Counted from the stretch's first letter, positions 1 through 11,785 are shown. The stretch is DNA of 64,000 nucleotides from Patella vulgata (GCF_932274485.2 NC_065885.2:32563062-32627061); one strand, 5' to 3'. Numbers and translations are program-made. Notes: generated by a model from the letters alone, not told the origin.

Positions 1-419
1 TTTAAGTATATAAATGTTTTACTAACATATAGGAATATGCCTATGATCTGGTAAAACGTCTAACAACAAAGTCATTTTTCAGTAATGACATCGAAATTCG
101 TATATGACGTCACTGTGACGTCATATTATTTATTTTTCGTTGCTTTTGCGATTATAGCGCCATTTAATGTTTTTAACTCGAGTTAGTAATAATAACAATA
201 GAAGAAGATGAATTTTTTCCCGCGCTAATGCTATGTCATTATGCATATGACATCATTTATTTCAATGTTTTCTTGATAGTGTGTGCTAAATCCCGTGTTT
301 TAATACTGCTTACCACTACCACTACTGATTGGGGAATTGTACTACGGGGAACTAAATTGCAAACAGATATATTTGTTCAATGCTAAAATGACGAAAAGGC
401 CTATGAGAAGTATTTATGG
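1..419. other. AT-rich leader with twin CRE-like palindromes
   Basis: No gene is seen. Two perfect TGACGTCA palindromes lie at 105-112 and 116-123, 11 bp apart centre to centre. A similar but degenerate pair occurs near 5842, so the motif may belong to a dispersed repeat and not to a promoter. Confidence 0.35.
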
Positions 420-2290
420 GAATTCTGCTGTGTCGAAATGACAGCAGAAGACATAGCTTTCCATGACTACATTTGTAACGGGGAGTACGTGGCCAAATGT
501 GTGTACACTGTTCCCAGAAAATGGGCTAAGCACAGGCAAAGCGAAGAATTCCTAGAGGATATGGAGGGGGAACGAGCTACGACTGCGGCTCAGGGTTACA
601 GAGGGCACCGAAACTTTAGCTGCTTGCGACATCGCTAGCGACAGAGTATACGTTCCGCCCTCCAGTTACCCAGTATCAGGTACCAGTTCCGGAATTTGAC
701 CTGGTTATCGAAGCACGTTGATTCTGGTAAATTAATGGATAGTAACGTAATAAGTTTCCATCTGTTCCAGTTCGAACCGGTAAAAATTCTCGCAACGAGA
801 CCATAATGAGATGTGTGGTTAGTTGTTGCGACAAGTATAGACAGAGCACTAATGACACTCTGAGAATCACTGCCGAATTGGGTCTTTCGGCAAGAGCGGA
901 AACTACCCAATACTGGCCTCGGTGAAGACAGTGATGAAAGCGAAGAACAAGACTATGAAGTAATGACTGAAGAGTTAAAGCGGAAAACATTGACTACAGC
1001 TATGTACTTCTGAGTAGAACATGTATTACTAATTAGATCTATTTGAAGGACTCAACCTATCTAAATCTAGCTGTGGTCGCTAAGCAAGAAGCAGAAGCTC
1101 ATGAAAAAGGCGCGTGGGAATAGACGATACCGTCAAAACTAACCATATTAGGGTCACCACTTCTGAAGGCAAGCACGATACTTACACCACTGGGTACATG
1201 GAAAATGCCTCTCATTCCGGAGAAGCTGGCACTGAAAGCGAGATACTTACACCACCGGGTGCATGGAAAATGCTTCTCATTTTTAAGAAGTCGGCGCTGA
1301 AAGCGGTGAAGTATAAATTACAATGCCCGGCCGCTTTGTCAGACACTACCCTAGAAGATATCCTATCTAATATCGACTTTTTGGTGTTAGATCGTGCTCC
1401 TGGCTGTACCTCTTTGCTGGATAAACTTGGCATAGAGAAATCAAAAGCGTTGAAATGCAACGCACACCTGCTTCTGTGCATTGCATTGACCATTCCATGG
1501 ACAAGGTGTTCAAAGATATACCACAGAGCGGGCTGATATCCGGAAGCTTAAAAAGGTGGAAAACGTTCTGCGAGGTAACCAGTCACTATATACAGCAGGA
1601 TATATCGCTCTGGTCAAACTACTTTCCGTATCTTTATATTCTCAGCTTCAGTGGATTCACTTCCAACAGATTTGGACCTGAAGCAAAGGGATAACGTTTT
1701 GAATCAGTAGTATACGTTCATCTCCTGTCGGTGGTTCTTATGCTGCAGCAAAGTCTATGCACCCATTGGTTAAATATTGAAGACTAGTGGAGGTGTGACA
1801 TTACTTAGAACTCACCCGGATAACACAGTTGTATCATCCAACGGATTATTTGTCTGGGTAAATATCCTCAGCAAGACTAGCACAGAACACAAAACAATGT
1901 GGAAATGGGTGAGACGTGCAGAAAAAGTAGCAGAAGTAAAGAAACTGGAAGCCGATTTCATTGAGAAGGTGAAGGCGACGAAGCGACTTTGCAAAAGGGC
2001 AAACAAAACGGGTAGAAAACTCTGAGAAGTCTCAAGAGTCTGAAAAAGTGCCAGAATCACGGTGGTCAAGTAACGCCGTCTACAAGAGACCGGATAGTTC
2101 GACTGAATGAGAATCAGCTTTTATCAGAAATTTCTTTACTCAGACTGACCGTGGGTTGGGACATAAGACATAAACGGAGAGTAAAACTGAGTAATGGAAA
2201 ATATCAATTCAAGACATTTAACCTCAACGAACTGAGACAGTCGTCAAACCAGAAGCTAAAACTTGTGGATGATATCGATGAATTAATTCT
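420..2290 (+). pseudogene. Unidentified decayed coding remnant, probably of a mobile element
   Basis: Several short plus-strand open stretches with protein-like composition (near 438-638, 1114-1536, 1777-2025 and about 2140-2299) follow one another but are not connected by good splice sites. The region is therefore best read as an old, broken coding sequence. I do not recognise the family. It is followed 30 bp later by the same terminal sequence that ends the TIR elements at 44291-44667 and 57827-58181, which suggests that it was the coding part of a related larger element. It could instead be a host pseudogene. Confidence 0.35.
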
Positions 2291-2320
2291 TGGAATGTAA
2301 AAACGTCATGAACTTTGAAT

Positions 2321-2408
2321 CCAGATCCTAGTGTAGTAAAGACAAATAAAACGAAATTTTGAAGTATAAAAAACGAAACGAAATAGGATCTGTGTTTTAA
2401 TCAGATTG
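2321..2408 (+). mobile_element. 3' end of the CAATCTGATT TIR element
   Basis: The stretch runs from 'CCAGATCCTAGTGTAGTAA' to 'TGTGTTTTAATCAGATTG' and closely matches the right ends of the TIR elements at 44.3-44.7 kb and 57.8-58.2 kb. Only this end is recognisable. The matching left end is not seen in the first 400 bases. Confidence 0.55.
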
Positions 2409-2539
2409 TACTTGTTAATCCAGATAAAGCCCCGGTTCACCATTTTTAAATTAAATCATTAAATAGCGAACGTGTTCCTAAAGGCTTGCTATGTGAATAA
2501 ATGTCTAAATAATAGTTTAAATAACATTTGAAAACAAAA

Positions 2540-2586
2540 TAAATACCCACAATAACTAGATTTAGCTCTTGCATAATGCATCTTTA
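2540..2586 (-). mobile_element. Terminal fragment of a TTAA-flanked MITE
   Basis: 'TTTAGCTCTTGCATAATG' followed by CATCTTTAA is the reverse complement of the terminus of the TTAA elements at 2.85, 42.7 and 52.9 kb, including the TTAA flank. A similar isolated end lies near 30010-30045. Confidence 0.5.
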
Positions 2587-2853
2587 AGTGTCATAATGAG
2601 CCACGCGATGACCATAGAGATGATATCAAAATGCCGATTGTGTAGGCCTATTCATCTGTATGTATTGACTGATAATCTTAAATTTCTAAGCTATCAATGT
2701 TACTGAGTTTATGCAAGAAAGATCAACATTAAATAGGGGTGGTTTTTTTTATTGCAAATGAAAGACCAAGGTTTGTACATTCTTATAGGTTGCGCAAACA
2801 TTTCTACAATTTAGGTCGCAATTGACAACGATATGCGTATGTTGCACTCTTAA

Positions 2854-3823
2854 ACATACATTATGCAAGAGCTAAATTTGATTATTGCAAGTCTTTATTT
2901 AGGCTTCAGATGTCATAGAAATTATAAATTAGATCTTTATTTACACAACAAGCACAAAATCAACTCTGTAGACCCACGGATGACTTGGATTCGGCTTCGA
3001 TTTAAACAGGACTTCATTGATTGATTAAATTTTCAAATGGCGTCGTAAGCGGAGATTAACCGTTACGTTGACGTCATACTCCCGGGAATTTTAGATCGAG
3101 GCAAAATGATAGGCCAGAGTGTACGAAGCGAGGCCGCTGTTGAGCGAGGCCGCATGTCAGTCAATTTGATTGAAAGTTCGATATATACAGCCTTGATATT
3201 ATGTTTAGTTGTGGTTAAAATGAGAGTTTGGATGTCGGTATTATACGCTCTTTTCTCACTTGCATTTACAGAAAAATTAAGGAAATTGATAAACATCGCA
3301 GCTAACATCGCAGCCCCATTGGATCACTATTTCCCATTTGTCTGCTTCGGGATTTACGTAGGCCTGTCAGTTACAGTACAAGAGTACACGCAGGCTAATA
3401 AGAAGTCGGCTGTAATTATGCCTCATTGATTTGGTCCATTCTTTTCAAACTTTCGCTTCTTATCTATATATTAAAAGTCTTATTTTTAATTTGTACTAAA
3501 AATAAATGTGATACGAATTGAATTGCAACCCCGTCTCAAACCGAATAGGCTAACGGTACCACAGCCATTGAAAACGTTAGGCTACTTGATAATCGAGATT
3601 ATGTAGGTGATGTTAACGCCTGTCAATCAACGATCGGCCATTTTCGGAGACGGAGAAGAGAGAGTTGACTCCTATTTCTAGTCAAAAATTACAATGGTGA
3701 TAACTTTGTTCAGAATAAAGTAATTTGACTGAAATTTTCAATATATTGTTCTTTTATCATCTATTTTTGAACTGTTATAGCAAGAATGGCCAACTCTCTA
3801 TTAAAATCTCCCATAATGTATCT
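2854..3823. mobile_element. TTAA-flanked MITE (piggyBac-like), long copy
   Basis: The element is bounded by TTAA at 2850-2853 and 3824-3827. Its ends are imperfect inverted repeats: ACATACATTATGCAAGAG at the left, and a right end that reads AGATACATTATGGGAGA in reverse complement. Copies occur at 42732-43246, 52926-53320 and 60381-60720. There is no transposase, so it is non-autonomous. Short ORFs inside it (for example near 3106-3429) are not supported as genes. Confidence 0.75.
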
Positions 3824-3827
3824 TTAA

Positions 3828-4142
3828 GTATTATTTAAATTGTGGGTATACACACAAATATACTAGAAATTACTTCCATGTCATAAACTATAAAATAAAT
3901 CCCATCAACCATAAAAAAGAGTATGATAGATATCATAGTGGGCCATCTACGAAGGTATTTGAACATAATGAAAAGCTTTAAACTACGCAATCCAAAAATA
4001 AAAACTGCTTATATCATTTCACTAGGTTAGTGGGTCTCTATTAAGTAACCTTTTTACCTTTGTGGAATTTTAACGAAATGTGAACTACTGGCCCTATTCA
4101 ATACATGTACATGTATATCTATATAAAAAATCTTAATGTATT
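3828..4142. other. AT-rich spacer
   Basis: No gene, RNA or named repeat is seen here. Confidence 0.4.
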
Positions 4143-4388
4143 TATGTTTTCAAGTTTCTGCTACCAAAGTTATAATCGATTTATTTCTAGAATATTATAT
4201 GAGCGAAATTTAAAGTCCCGGTGCGTCATTTTAGCGCTATAGAATCACCTGCAAACTACAATATTTATGTCTTCAAGTTTCTGCTACCAAAGTTATAATC
4301 GATTTATTTCTAGAATATCATATGAGCTAAATTTAAAGTCCCGGTGCGTCATTTTAGCGCTATATAATCACCTACAAACTACAACATT
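4143..4388. repeat. Direct tandem duplication, 123-bp period
   Basis: Two nearly identical copies lie side by side. The marker 'CAAGTTTCTGCTACC' is at 4151 and again at 4274. The copies differ at only a few positions, so the duplication is young. Confidence 0.9.
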
Positions 4389-7300
4389 TTGAAAGATGAA
4401 TCTCTAAACGAAATATCAGCCCCAAAATGGTTCAATTCCGTTCAGTATGTACTTACAAAGGTTGGTGTAATAAGCCTGTGGTTATTTTGTTGTCGGCGCA
4501 AATTTATTGATATTGATACCAAAAGTACGATCACGCAAATCGAATGTTTTATCTTAAATTTAGCGTTAAAAATCTAAGCCAATCTCACACCTGCGCAGAA
4601 TTGCGTTAAGTGAAAATGGAAATATGCACGACTAATTCAAATACAGATGGTTTTTATAAGATCGACAACCGAATTAAAATATGGGTTTTTGAGATTAAGA
4701 TCCATTTTGCACATGACATTTTGAAATATAAAAACAAATCTGGAAACATTTTTCTCGGTTAAAAAAATTATGCATAGGCAACCGTGTATACAACATGTAT
4801 ATAACTTTGTCTGCGATATCAACCCGTTGGAAGCGGGCGTTAAATAAATTTACATGCACACACTCGTGTAGATTTATTTCCTGACATAAAATGTATAGAA
4901 ATAGAGCAATATTGGTATAAATGTTATTTTTCTTTATTCAAGCGTGTTACACAAACACATTATTGTTTTCGTTCTTCTATAGCTCACTTTACCAACCAAA
5001 TGTTGACATGAACACAAAACAAAGAAGAATTGTTTAGAATATACGTTTTAGTCATAAAAAGCAGTCAAGCAAGTTTCACTAATATGGCCAATGTTATTTG
5101 TTATCGATGCAAATGTTCAGAATGAACGTAAAGGTCAAAACTATTTCAAGGTTATCATTATGTGCCAATTATAGCCGTGTGTTATTTTTATGAATGAACG
5201 AAACATTATCTATTATTCGTTACTCCCAGATTAAGATAACCAAATGAATATGACATATCAAATTTCAAAATCTATTAATTCTATTGTTTATAATTAGCAT
5301 CACAGAACAACAACAGATGAAATCAAACCTTTCTTTCATCAATTTGAAAATAATGTAATTAACTTATTTTTGATACTCTGTTTCAATTAAAAGTCGAATT
5401 AAAGATATGCATCTTACATAAGATTAAAATTATTTAGATTAGCACAAGTTTTAAAGATTTGATAGCAACGACGAACACTATTCTTAATATGCAATGTCTC
5501 CAACAGTTAGGCTAAAAATGTCAGTGTTCTCTATGATTAATTAGACCACGATCGATTATTACACAGGTTTTCTCAATTATTATTCATTTTTCTCAAGTCA
5601 TCAAGATGTGACATAATCCTACACTGCTACGAATTTTATAAATATAAGTGTAGGGTCAAAATATTGCAACAGATTCATCTAATATTATTACTGGTTATAA
5701 GATTATTAATATGTAACAATTATATATATTTCAATAATTAGTTCGATATATTATATGTTAAATATAATTCCATATTAGTCTCATATGATACATTTTGTTT
5801 ACTTGTCCGAGTTCTAGATAGCTATAAATATTATTTTCTGAATGACGTCGCTGTGATATCATTATGGTGATGTTTGTTATCGGTAGAGAATTAACCCATA
5901 TATGATATAAATAGGTGTACCGCTATAAAAGTGTATGGGATAAAAATCACTATAAGCGTACCATAATTATTCACAATTTAAAACTTTAGCCCATAACCAT
6001 TTTAATAGGTAAGTTGGCCATAGGTAAGATGGAAATTATTAACACACGCAAACCGATTTTTTTTTACCAATGTAATTAAGGAATAGTTATCAGAAATTAA
6101 TTCTGACTTCCTATTCATCGAGTAACAACAGTACATGATGCATAGAGAAAGTATATATAAACACTGTTTTTTCCTCATTACTGATCAATACTAATATTGA
6201 CGCCTAGGGTAGCTTATATACACGTGGTTCGCGTCTGGCTATAAATACACCGATATCTAGAAATGTCCGCTGTACATAGCCAATTGTAGCCGGCAGACCT
6301 GGACGCCTGCAAAGAAAAACGCGCGACAACATCATGTATAGCTTTTCTTCTTATGCCGTCATGGTAATTCGGTTAGTTCTCGATAACAGATTGATTAACT
6401 AAGAAAGCGAACTCATTCAGGATTTATTATATTTCGTTTCTTGTTTATTTGAACACGTGACCGGGTCACTGCATTTAAGTTCTAATTTAATTCTTTCCAA
6501 AGCATGAGATTAAATTGGGTTTCCATGAATGCATCTAGAATTTGCTGGCCCCTTTGATTAATTTAATTTCATATTTGAACAAATATTTCAGACTGAGCCC
6601 TTCCAGTGCAATCTGCCACGTGGTCTCAAAAACTGACATTGAGATGATCTAACAGCCACAAATGTGTTTTTATACCACGTTCAAAATATTTAATAAAACT
6701 TCAGCGTCAAATCAACAAGAACACGCGTTAAAATACGAAAAAACAAGGGGGGGGGGGGGTATGAAAAGATCCGGTAACTGTATTGCGCAAAATAAATGAA
6801 AAAGTACAAAGTGCTTTTGTGCTGAATCGTTAACTGGTCTGCAACATGATTCTTAAATGATTCGATTTGTTACAAGGCCATTTTTTTCTTCAGAGCATAG
6901 CGTGTTTCCAGTTTTATCTTTGACCGAGTTTAAGCATCGTGCAAAAATGATTCGCCGCAAATGCATTTTGGTTGGGTTAAACGTGTTAAATATAAAGAAA
7001 TGACTGTCTAAGAAGCCAAGATTCCCGCCCCTGAGCACGAATTGGGCCAAAGAAGTGATCATGAAATCACTGCATGGACGTGGACGTAATGGCCAAGATG
7101 TTCCTTCATCCCAAACAGCTGTTTCTACCCAGTTAAGAAAACTCAGTTAATTTATCCATAACTCGATTTCTGGCAACATTCATTATAAGATTTAGGGGAG
7201 TCAATGCATCTGGTTAACGCTAAGATTGTGTGTGAACGAATTAAATTAAGCTATGACAAGCCGGCCTAGCTTATATATTACACAGGACATGGCGTGTGGC

Positions 7301-7424
7301 AAGCTTTGGTTGACGTCTCGCGGTCGAGTTTGTATTCTATACTATAAAACCGTATTGTGATCAACAGGTTTGCATAACCAACTTCCCCCATTTACAACAA
7401 TGGGTTAGTCGATCACTAAACCCT
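4389..7424. other. AT-rich upstream region of the DBD-less receptor
   Basis: No coding exon is seen on either strand. In particular there is no zinc-finger sequence (no C-x2-C followed by a CEGCK-like motif) that could supply a DNA-binding domain to the downstream receptor. A run of about 13 G lies near 6747-6760. TATA-like motifs near 6240 and 7340 might be alternative promoters, but such motifs are common by chance in DNA this AT-rich. Confidence 0.5.
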
Positions 7425-7431
7425 TATAAAA
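7425..7431 (+). promoter_or_regulatory. TATA box of the DBD-less nuclear receptor
   Basis: TATAAAA is followed about 25-30 bp later by pyrimidine-rich sequence (TTCTCCACTCTG, near 7450-7460) suitable for transcription start. A consensus donor (AAG then GTAAGA) follows at 7483/7484. This is a compact promoter plus short 5' UTR exon independent of any upstream DBD exon. Confidence 0.6.
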
Positions 7432-7455
7432 GAGGTGCCGGCAAGTTTGTTCTCC

Positions 7456-7483
7456 ACTCTGACAATCGAAGGGTCCTTGAAAG
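7456..7483 (+). other. Non-coding exon 1 (5' UTR) of the DBD-less receptor
   Basis: The start is inferred from the TATA spacing. The end is a consensus donor, AAG|GTAAGA. It would splice over a 165-bp intron to an acceptor, TTTTACAG, ending at 7648. Exon 2 then begins with 62 nt of 5' UTR. Confidence 0.5.
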
Positions 7484-7648
7484 GTAAGAAAGCTTATGCT
7501 TACTGAATTTGACAAATTTATTTTCAATATCGTATTTTTCTAGATTAAGTTTTAACTTTTCTTTTAAAGTTTAATTGATTGCTAAAATATTTTGCTATAT
7601 TATTAAGGTGAGTTGAAAGCTACATGTTATTTTGTATATATTTTACAG

Positions 7649-8223
7649 CTTTTTAAAGTCACCTCATAGCTTCAATTTGTTACTTCCAACTCCTAGCCTA
7701 AGAAATTAAGATGTCTGAAATCCAAGGAATTTTGCAGTCAAATGGGGCTTTCAAGTCGGAGATGATGGAGGCTTTTCTCTGCAATAGGTTAAATGCAACA
7801 ACTTTAACCAGTGTTGACAGCGAAGGCAATCTGATGACACCGCCATCCCCGACTACGACAATCCCGTCAACGACACAGTCGGTCAATACTAATAACCAGG
7901 CTATTGACAATAGACCACAATTCCAGAACGACAACTTCAACAAAACTACCACTACGGCATCCGACAACAATAACAGAAACGGCAATGGTAATGGTAATAC
8001 GCAGAGTGCTGCGGCATCTAATGTAACAGATCCCAATGCCAACACAGAAAGTGACGTGTTGTTACTGGAGGTGCAAAAACCAATCTCATCAGAAGAGAGA
8101 CAACTAATTAAAAACGTCACAGAAGCTATAGTGTCAAATCATTTGGAAACATGTTTGAATACATACCAAAATGTAGCTGATGCTGAGAGAAAAATAGATG
8201 CTAACATGGCAGCAGGCAATATG
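7649..8223 (+). CDS. DBD-less receptor exon 2: start codon, hinge helix, linker, LBD helix 1 region
   Basis: This is the counterpart of the large hinge exon of the minus-strand paralogue. Both end in phase 0 at a GTAAGT donor. The ATG (7711) corresponds to an internal Met (residue 142) of the paralogue: MSEIQGILQSNGAFKSE here against [17 protein letters not shown] there. The 3' part, IVSNHLETCLNTYQN, aligns with [14 protein letters not shown]. Without splicing, the frame would read on to a stop at 8295. Confidence 0.88.
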
Positions 8224-10406
8224 GTAAGTTATAATTACCTACCTTATTTCAAATTATTTAATGTACCAGTCAGTAGTAAAGTATTTTATCTATAAGTATA
8301 AAATCAATTAATACAAATTTTATCAGAGAGCTGGTTGAGAAAATCAGTAAGCTTATCTCGTAATTTAATAAAACATAAAATAGTAAAAAAAAAACAACCA
8401 ATAAAACAAAAAGAAAATAGAAGTCAATGCCAGGCAGGTAACGTTCTGTCTCGGGAGCTTCCGAATACGAGAAATGTCGGTTAATCTTTGTGGCACGTTT
8501 ATTGCGGCAGACTTGCAATAAATGTCCGATAATATCTATTAATTTCCATAAATTACCATAATATGTCAAATTATCACAGCCACAATCAGATAGGGTGTGT
8601 TACAATTGCTGCATGTGTAGCAGTTTATTTCAACCAGGCATAGGTTGTTTAGATATAGGGCGTTTTATACTTCTTTTTAAATAAATATATTCAAGATATA
8701 TTTTTACCTGTATAGAAACATAATTAAAATTTAAACATATTTTGTTTCTTTCTCTTTAGCCGGATATGTCAAAAATGGCCGGAAATGCCTCCTGTGTTTG
8801 GCAGAAATTTGTCTCCCAAATGGTTCCCGAAATCACGAAAGCTGTGAAATTCTGCAACCGATTACCAGGTACTAAATCTTATTAATTAATAATGTTAATT
8901 TATTTGAGTGGCAATATTAGAAATATATTTTGCCTGTCAGTTTCCTTATTATTTTTTGACATGAATTGTAATTAAAACAGATATATACGAGGGTTTAAAA
9001 AACCTTATAACTCTCGGATGTAATTACATGTTAAAGTGAACCGTTATTATAAATTTATATCGTTTTAATTTCAGGATTTTCACAAATTAAACCAGAAGAC
9101 AAAATGGTTTTAATTAAACAAGCATCATTTGAAATTTTAGTCACACGATTCTGCATGTTAATCAACACAGAAACTGGAGATATGATAGATCCCTCACTTT
9201 CAATCAAATTTCCCAGGTAAGTTCAAAGTGCAAGTTCAAAGAAGTCATGTAGGTGACCTGGTCAACTTGTTTTTTTGGGGTCTTAAGTACAGATAATAAT
9301 TGGCATGCAACGTACCATGCCTGTCTGACCTTTGTACATCTAAACATGTGACACGTTAATGCAACAAAACAACCCCAACTACTTTATGTCGAGTATAAGC
9401 CATTTTAATGAGCAGTGGTTAGAGACAAGATAAAGCTGTTCAGATTCATTCTTTATCAATATCTGACACCTATTGTATTATTTACACATAAACACCGCAT
9501 ACACTATTTGTTATTAAAATAAATAAACATTTTTTTTTCTTGTTTTTAGACAGGCACTTCAGTCCATGCCAATGGGTCAGTTATTAATGGAGTTTTATAA
9601 AATAGCAGAGAAATTTAATCCACTAGCATTAACAGACGGGGAAATTGGTCTCTTTACATCCATTCTAGTCATGTCACCTGGTAAGTGCCCATTCTAAAAA
9701 GTGTACAATATCTTTAATCAAATCACATGTATTAAAGTTTGAAATGTTCTGTGCTGAGAAAAATAACGTGTGAACCAATAAATATACTCAGTAAGTGTCT
9801 TTATTATATTCGAAAAACTGAGTAATTGTCTGTATTTAATGGAATACTTAGTAATTGACTTTAGTAATAATGGTCAATACAGTAACTACTAATTAGTAAT
9901 TGTCTTTAATAAATGGAATGCACAGGAAAATTTATTCAAATCAATGAAAATCTCGAAATATACCTACAGAAAAACATTATGTTTTTTCCCTTTAATTTTA
10001 GATAGAGCAGGTTCCCAGAGTAAAGCTGATGTTGATAAGATTCAAGGGTTATTTAAACAAGCAATTTATTTACAATTAAAAGAAAATCACACAGGTATGC
10101 AAGTTTCTTTTTCCTTTTAATCTTCAAAAAGTAATTATTTTGGCATGAAATCCCTCCATGCCCTATGTAAATGTCGATATTATAAAAAAAAACATTTGAT
10201 TTATCTTTTATTTACTTATTTTCAAGAGAAAAACGTTTTCTCTTTCAGATGCTGATAGTATTTATACAAAGCTGATGGCCACAATACCAATTTTCCGAGA
10301 AATAAATGAAAAACACACACAAGCTCTGAGTAAAATGAAAATGGCAGCCCCTGAAGAATTCAGTAATTCGTTTCCATCTTTACATCAAGAAATGTATTCC
10401 CAGTGA
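7711..10406 (+). CDS. DBD-less nuclear receptor, NR1-type ligand-binding domain, 381 aa
   Basis: Six coding exons: 7711-8223, 8760-8868, 9075-9216, 9550-9680, 10002-10094 and 10249-10406 (TGA), all with GT-AG introns and matching phases. An in-frame TAA nine bases before the ATG, in the same exon, supports this start. Residues 1-25 form a hinge helix (ILQSNGAFKSEMMEAFL), residues about 30-115 are Asn/Thr-rich linker, and about 120-381 are an LBD. The LBD signature runs from FCNRLPGF to DKMVLI, and the AF-2 helix is SLHQEMY. The [15 protein letters not shown] stretch recalls E75/Rev-erb-type receptors. No zinc fingers exist. The paralogue at 23890-58379 is about half identical over the LBD (my hand count: 103 of 210). 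By analogy with DAX1/SHP, a nuclear repressor or dimer-poisoning role is plausible but inferred. At the helix 3 charge-clamp position it has Asn204 where the paralogue has Lys. Confidence 0.9.
8760..8868 (+). CDS. DBD-less receptor exon 3 (LBD helix 3)
   Basis: 109 nt, phase 0 to 1, with acceptor TTCTCTTTAG. It encodes FVSQMVPEITKAVKFCNRLP, which includes the helix 3 coactivator surface. Confidence 0.9.
9075..9216 (+). CDS. DBD-less receptor exon 4 (LBD helices 4-6)
   Basis: 142 nt, phase 1 to 2. It encodes the LBD signature core, GFSQIKPEDKMVLIKQASFE. A single GTAAGT donor follows, unlike the multiplied donor of the paralogue. Confidence 0.9.
9550..9680 (+). CDS. DBD-less receptor exon 5 (LBD helices 7-8)
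   Basis: 131 nt, phase 2 to 1. It encodes MPMGQLLMEFYKIAEKFNP and [16 protein letters not shown], the most conserved stretch between the two paralogues. Confidence 0.9.
10002..10094 (+). CDS. DBD-less receptor exon 6 (LBD helix 9)
   Basis: 93 nt, phase 1 to 1. It encodes KIQGLFKQAIYLQLKENHT. It is the same length as its counterpart at 24747-24839. Confidence 0.9.
10249..10406 (+). CDS. DBD-less receptor last exon (LBD helices 10-12)
   Basis: It encodes IPIFREINEKHTQAL, the helix 10/11 dimer face, and ends with PSLHQEMYSQ, a complete AF-2 helix with Glu377. TGA ends at 10406. Confidence 0.9.
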
Positions 10407-11575
10407 TAACTTTAATCAAAACATTTTTCAAACTGACCAATATCAGATAGTAAAAAAAAAACTTTTTAAATCCGAAATCCTCATTTTCATCCTCAATGAC
10501 AATTTGATTTAGAACAAAGACATTTATGAGAATGGATGGGGTAGTGCAATGAAGTTGGTCAATGAGTTCAGTGAGAAATGAATTGTTATTATTTGGTAGC
10601 TCAAATCATTCATCAGAACAATATTAACTTTTAATGATTTATCAGTATTGTTGTTCAAATTACTCATACGTTCAAAACAAATGAACTCATAGTCATTACA
10701 TTTTATTGTTTACAAAGGCGTTGCCAGGGAAATTTTGACATGTTTTTACATTTGTGTATGTTTGCAATTATTGTTGTTGTTGTTATTATTATTATTATTA
10801 ATATTATCACAAAATCATCTCCATTCAAATAAGTTATTACGATTGTTAGTTAGTTCATCAGAAAGATCAGTGAATTCGGAAGATTTTAAAAGAGAGTAAA
10901 AGAATCATCACTCTTCTAAAGATCACAAGCCATCTAATTTAACTTTCTATTGTATATCTCACTTTATATTTTTTAATAATAATTGTTGTGTAATTACTGT
11001 GGATCACAATTTATGTCCCATTAATGTATATAATGTAAAAATCCGGTTTTATTTATCATTATTAGGCAGATTTGTTTTTCATCTTATCCTTTATTATGCA
11101 CCTTTTTAGCATAAAATTGAGCTCTACTTTAGTCATTTAACATGAAATAAGATGAGTTCTAATTTAGTTGTTATATCATAAACATAAACTCTAATTTATT
11201 GGTTAAATTTAATCACGAATTAAAATATTAATAAATTGTGTTTAAATGTTGGGAACAAATTCGTATGGAGACCAATTTAATCTTACAAATATATTCAAGT
11301 TTGTTAACAGATTACTTAATATCATGTAATAGTAATAGGTAATTGGATTAGTTGGACATCATTCAACTGACTTTCATGATGAATATTATTCATGGTTATT
11401 TATTCTAGTAATATTGAATCTCAGCTCATTGTGGTACTGTTATTGTAATGTTATTATTAATATCTATTAGAATTCCTATTCTAGGATTATTGGTTTAGTA
11501 TTGTCTATTTTAATACATTAAATCTGTTATAAATTGAAAAAATAAAAAATTTTTACAAAATTTTGAAAAAAAATC
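10407..11575 (+). other. Probable 3' UTR and poly(A) region of the DBD-less receptor
   Basis: The region is AT-rich, with several AATAAA-like signals. The last clear one, AATAAA at 11541-11546, is followed by T/A-rich sequence. The first SINE begins about 200 bp further on, which marks the end of the gene unit. Confidence 0.45.
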
Positions 11576-11785
11576 TGTATTTTATTTACCTCTCGATCCG
11601 TGGGGTTGATGTTATAGGGCTAAATGGGTGGACAATATAGCGAGAAGATCGTTATAGAGGATATGTATCAACAATAATGGTTGTTCCTGTCCAGACAAAT
11701 TCTTCCCTCCCATGTTCACAGGTACTAACTTATCTTTATGTGGTTATTTGACGTTGCAGTTGAATCACCGAGTTGATGAAATGGG

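Noticed and set aside
3106-3429. 107-codon plus-strand open frame with hydrophobic segments
   Set aside because: It falls inside the TTAA-flanked MITE and is not kept in the other copies at 42.7 and 52.9 kb.
1-7424. Missing DBD exons for the plus-strand receptor
   Set aside because: I looked on both strands for a C4 zinc-finger pattern with a CEGCK-like P-box and found none. The in-frame stop before the ATG also argues against upstream coding exons.
7698-8120. 140-codon minus-strand open frame
   Set aside because: It is antisense to exon 2 of the DBD-less receptor. Its hydrophobic composition follows from the Asn/Thr codons on the other strand.
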